Source of the DNA: Luteimonas aquatica
Lineage (GTDB): Bacteria; Pseudomonadota; Gammaproteobacteria; Xanthomonadales; Xanthomonadaceae
NCBI RefSeq assembly: GCF_022662575.1
Contig: NZ_JALBFU010000011.1
Location: 1-64,000 of the forward strand
Reading direction: 5' to 3'
DNA length: 64,000 nucleotides
The position numbers and the translations under genes were made by a program. Below are positions 62,868-64,000 of this stretch, piece by piece; the stretch's first letter is position 1, and every line of letters begins with the position of its first letter. The notes beneath the pieces are model-generated. The model was not told the origin of the DNA and searched no databases. It worked only from the letters and a program-made list of their open reading frames with translations.

Positions 62868-63491
62868 CTAGGCCTGCATGCGCTTGAAGTCGCAGGTCCA
62901 GTTGATTTCCCACTCCTTGCCGTCCAGGGAAAAGGCCTGTTCCCAGTAGGCGTTGTCGGCATCGATGCTTTTCCAGCGGAAGCGCACCTTCACCGGACGG
63001 CCCTCGTCGCTGTCGTCGCCGTAGAACTCGCCATGCCGGCCGTCGAAGCCGCCCAACACCGGCGGGAACAGTTCGCCGGTGATGCTGTTGATCCAGTACA
63101 GCGCCCATTGCCGCTTGGCGGGATTGAAGATGCGCACCGTCATCCCCGACCAGCCCTTGGTGGCGAAGCGCACCTCGTCGATGTTGACGCCGCCGCCCAT
63201 GCGGCTTTCGCAGCGCAGATCGCCCGGGAAGACGTCCCAGTCGTCGCTGCCGGCCCAGCGCCGCTTCAGCCGCCGGTTGGTGCCGTGCCAGTGGCCGACG
63301 AAGAAGTCGAAATCGTGCATGCCGCCGGCCGGCGTCGCGGGATTGGCCGGCAGCTGCGCGACGCGGGGCTTGCCGGCCGCGCCGGTGGCCCCGGCCAGAG
63401 GCAGCAGGCCGGCGGCGCCGGCGCCGGCCAGGGCATCGATCAGCAGCTTGCGGCGCGCGGTCGAATGCGCGGTCGAAACGGAACGTGTCAT
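62868..63491 (-). CDS. exported protein of unknown function, paralogue 1
   Basis: 207 residues from ATG 63491. N-terminal twin-Arg-like STARRKLLIDALAGAGAAG signal. The mature domain reads FDFFVGHWHGTNRRLKRRW, then MTVRIFNPAKRQWALYWI, and closes YWEQAFSLDGKEWEINW, a beta-barrel pattern seen in DUF1579-like proteins, possibly binding a hydrophobic ligand. Convergent with the Tat lipoprotein hydrolase, 15 bases apart. A related gene lies directly upstream. Confidence 0.65.
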   Translation of the reverse strand: MTRSVSTAHSTARRKLLIDALAGAGAAGLLPLAGATGAAGKPRVAQLPANPATPAGGMHDFDFFVGHWHGTNRRLKRRWAGSDDWDVFPGDLRCESRMGGGVNIDEVRFATKGWSGMTVRIFNPAKRQWALYWINSITGELFPPVLGGFDGRHGEFYGDDSDEGRPVKVRFRWKSIDADNAYWEQAFSLDGKEWEINWTCDFKRMQA

Positions 63492-63573
63492 CGGAAGGTC
63501 TCGGTTGGAAGGTGTGTCGAAGGACGGTGCCGGTCCGTCGTCGTGTCCTGCAGCGTTATCGTGTCCTCTCGAG

Positions 63574-64000
63574 TCATCGCGTCTTCTCGAAGCGCATGAC
63601 CCAGTTCGTTTCCCAGGTCTTGCCGGCATCGGCGGAAAAGGCCTGCTCCCAGCGCGCGGAGCCTGGCGTGATCCGCGACCAGGTATAGCGCACGCGAATG
63701 GGTTTGCCGCGCAAGGTGTCGTTCGAATAGAACGTGCCCACGCCGTGCCGGAAGCGGCCCTTCACCGGCGGATCGAGCGCGCCGGCGGGATTGCGCCCGT
63801 CCAGCCACCAGATCGCCCATTGCGCGGTCTTCGCGTCGTAGGCGCGCAGGCTGAGGCCGCGGTACTCGCCGCCGGGCACGCGCAGGAGGTTGTCGTCGAC
63901 GTTGGCATGGCCGTCCAGCAGCGTGCGCATCGTCATCTCGCCCTCGAATTCCACCCAGTCGCGGCTGCCGGCCAGGCGGTCCTTGAGCTTGCGGTGATGC
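63574..64000 (-). CDS. paralogue 2 of the exported protein, cut by the window edge
   Basis: The frame is open to base 64,000, so the N-terminus is missing. The visible ~140 residues match paralogue 1: HHRKLKDRLAGSRDW, GLSLRAYDAKTAQWAIWWLD, RWEQAFSADAGKTWETNW. The two are a tandem duplication on the minus strand, 82 bases apart. Unknown function; no signal can be judged. Confidence 0.7.
   Translation of the reverse strand, partial: HHRKLKDRLAGSRDWVEFEGEMTMRTLLDGHANVDDNLLRVPGGEYRGLSLRAYDAKTAQWAIWWLDGRNPAGALDPPVKGRFRHGVGTFYSNDTLRGKPIRVRYTWSRITPGSARWEQAFSADAGKTWETNWVMRFEKTR

Overview
The window is a 64 kb piece of a high-GC chromosome (most of it visibly near 70% GC with strongly G/C-ending codons). 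The housekeeping blocks tsaC-topA, smg-dprA-LysM, def-fmt-rsmB and dtd-rpoD, the paired DUF4124-type proteins and the copL-copA-copB cluster together point to a gammaproteobacterium of the Xanthomonadales/Lysobacterales (Lysobacter, Luteimonas or Pseudoxanthomonas-like). That assignment is inferred from family content and gene order, not from a search.

Left part (1-23.9 kb): the end of an RHS-type protein with an overlapping lipoprotein gene; a secreted LamG protein with a small secreted partner; two DUF4124-type envelope proteins; glutamate synthase gltB-gltD, bracketed by an inverted pair of repeats that supply the end of gltD and the start region of gltB; then tsaC, topA, an RDD membrane protein, two pilin-like proteins, smg, dprA, a LysM protein, and divergently def, fmt, a 30-codon ORF and rsmB.

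Middle (24-44 kb): a cell-surface glycan block (a GT-C transferase, a GT4, two GT2 enzymes, a large membrane protein and a CDP-glycerol-type transferase, with an LpxL-type acyltransferase nearby), two bacterial-PH membrane proteins, dtd, rpoD with a strong terminator, and a mannoside-use cassette. In the cassette a GH92 alpha-mannosidase is read away from an MFS sugar importer, a fructokinase-like kinase and an AGE-family epimerase/isomerase. Their shared 281-bp promoter region carries three LacI-type palindromes. Expected flow: mannose released outside, imported, isomerised to fructose, phosphorylated.

44.0-50.6 kb is an accessory island next to a tRNA-Ile2(CAT) gene. It has lower GC and holds a HEPN/Toprim-type protein, a short tyrosine-recombinase-like gene missing two catalytic positions behind a nested palindrome, and a coupled two-gene methyltransferase plus PD-(D/E)xK nuclease that looks like a restriction-modification system. 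Repeat remnants sit at both ends. This is the likeliest home of anti-phage functions.

Right part (50.8-64 kb): a lipoprotein, an M23-like protein with a substituted metal ligand, a copper-resistance operon (copL-copA-copB-cytochrome c with a His-rich tail), an AraC regulator divergent from ohr, a CorA/ZntB-type transporter, and a run of an AraC regulator with an N-terminal Cys motif, a 51-residue Cys-rich protein and two unusual alpha/beta hydrolases. Two paralogous proteins of unknown function end the window, the last cut by the edge.
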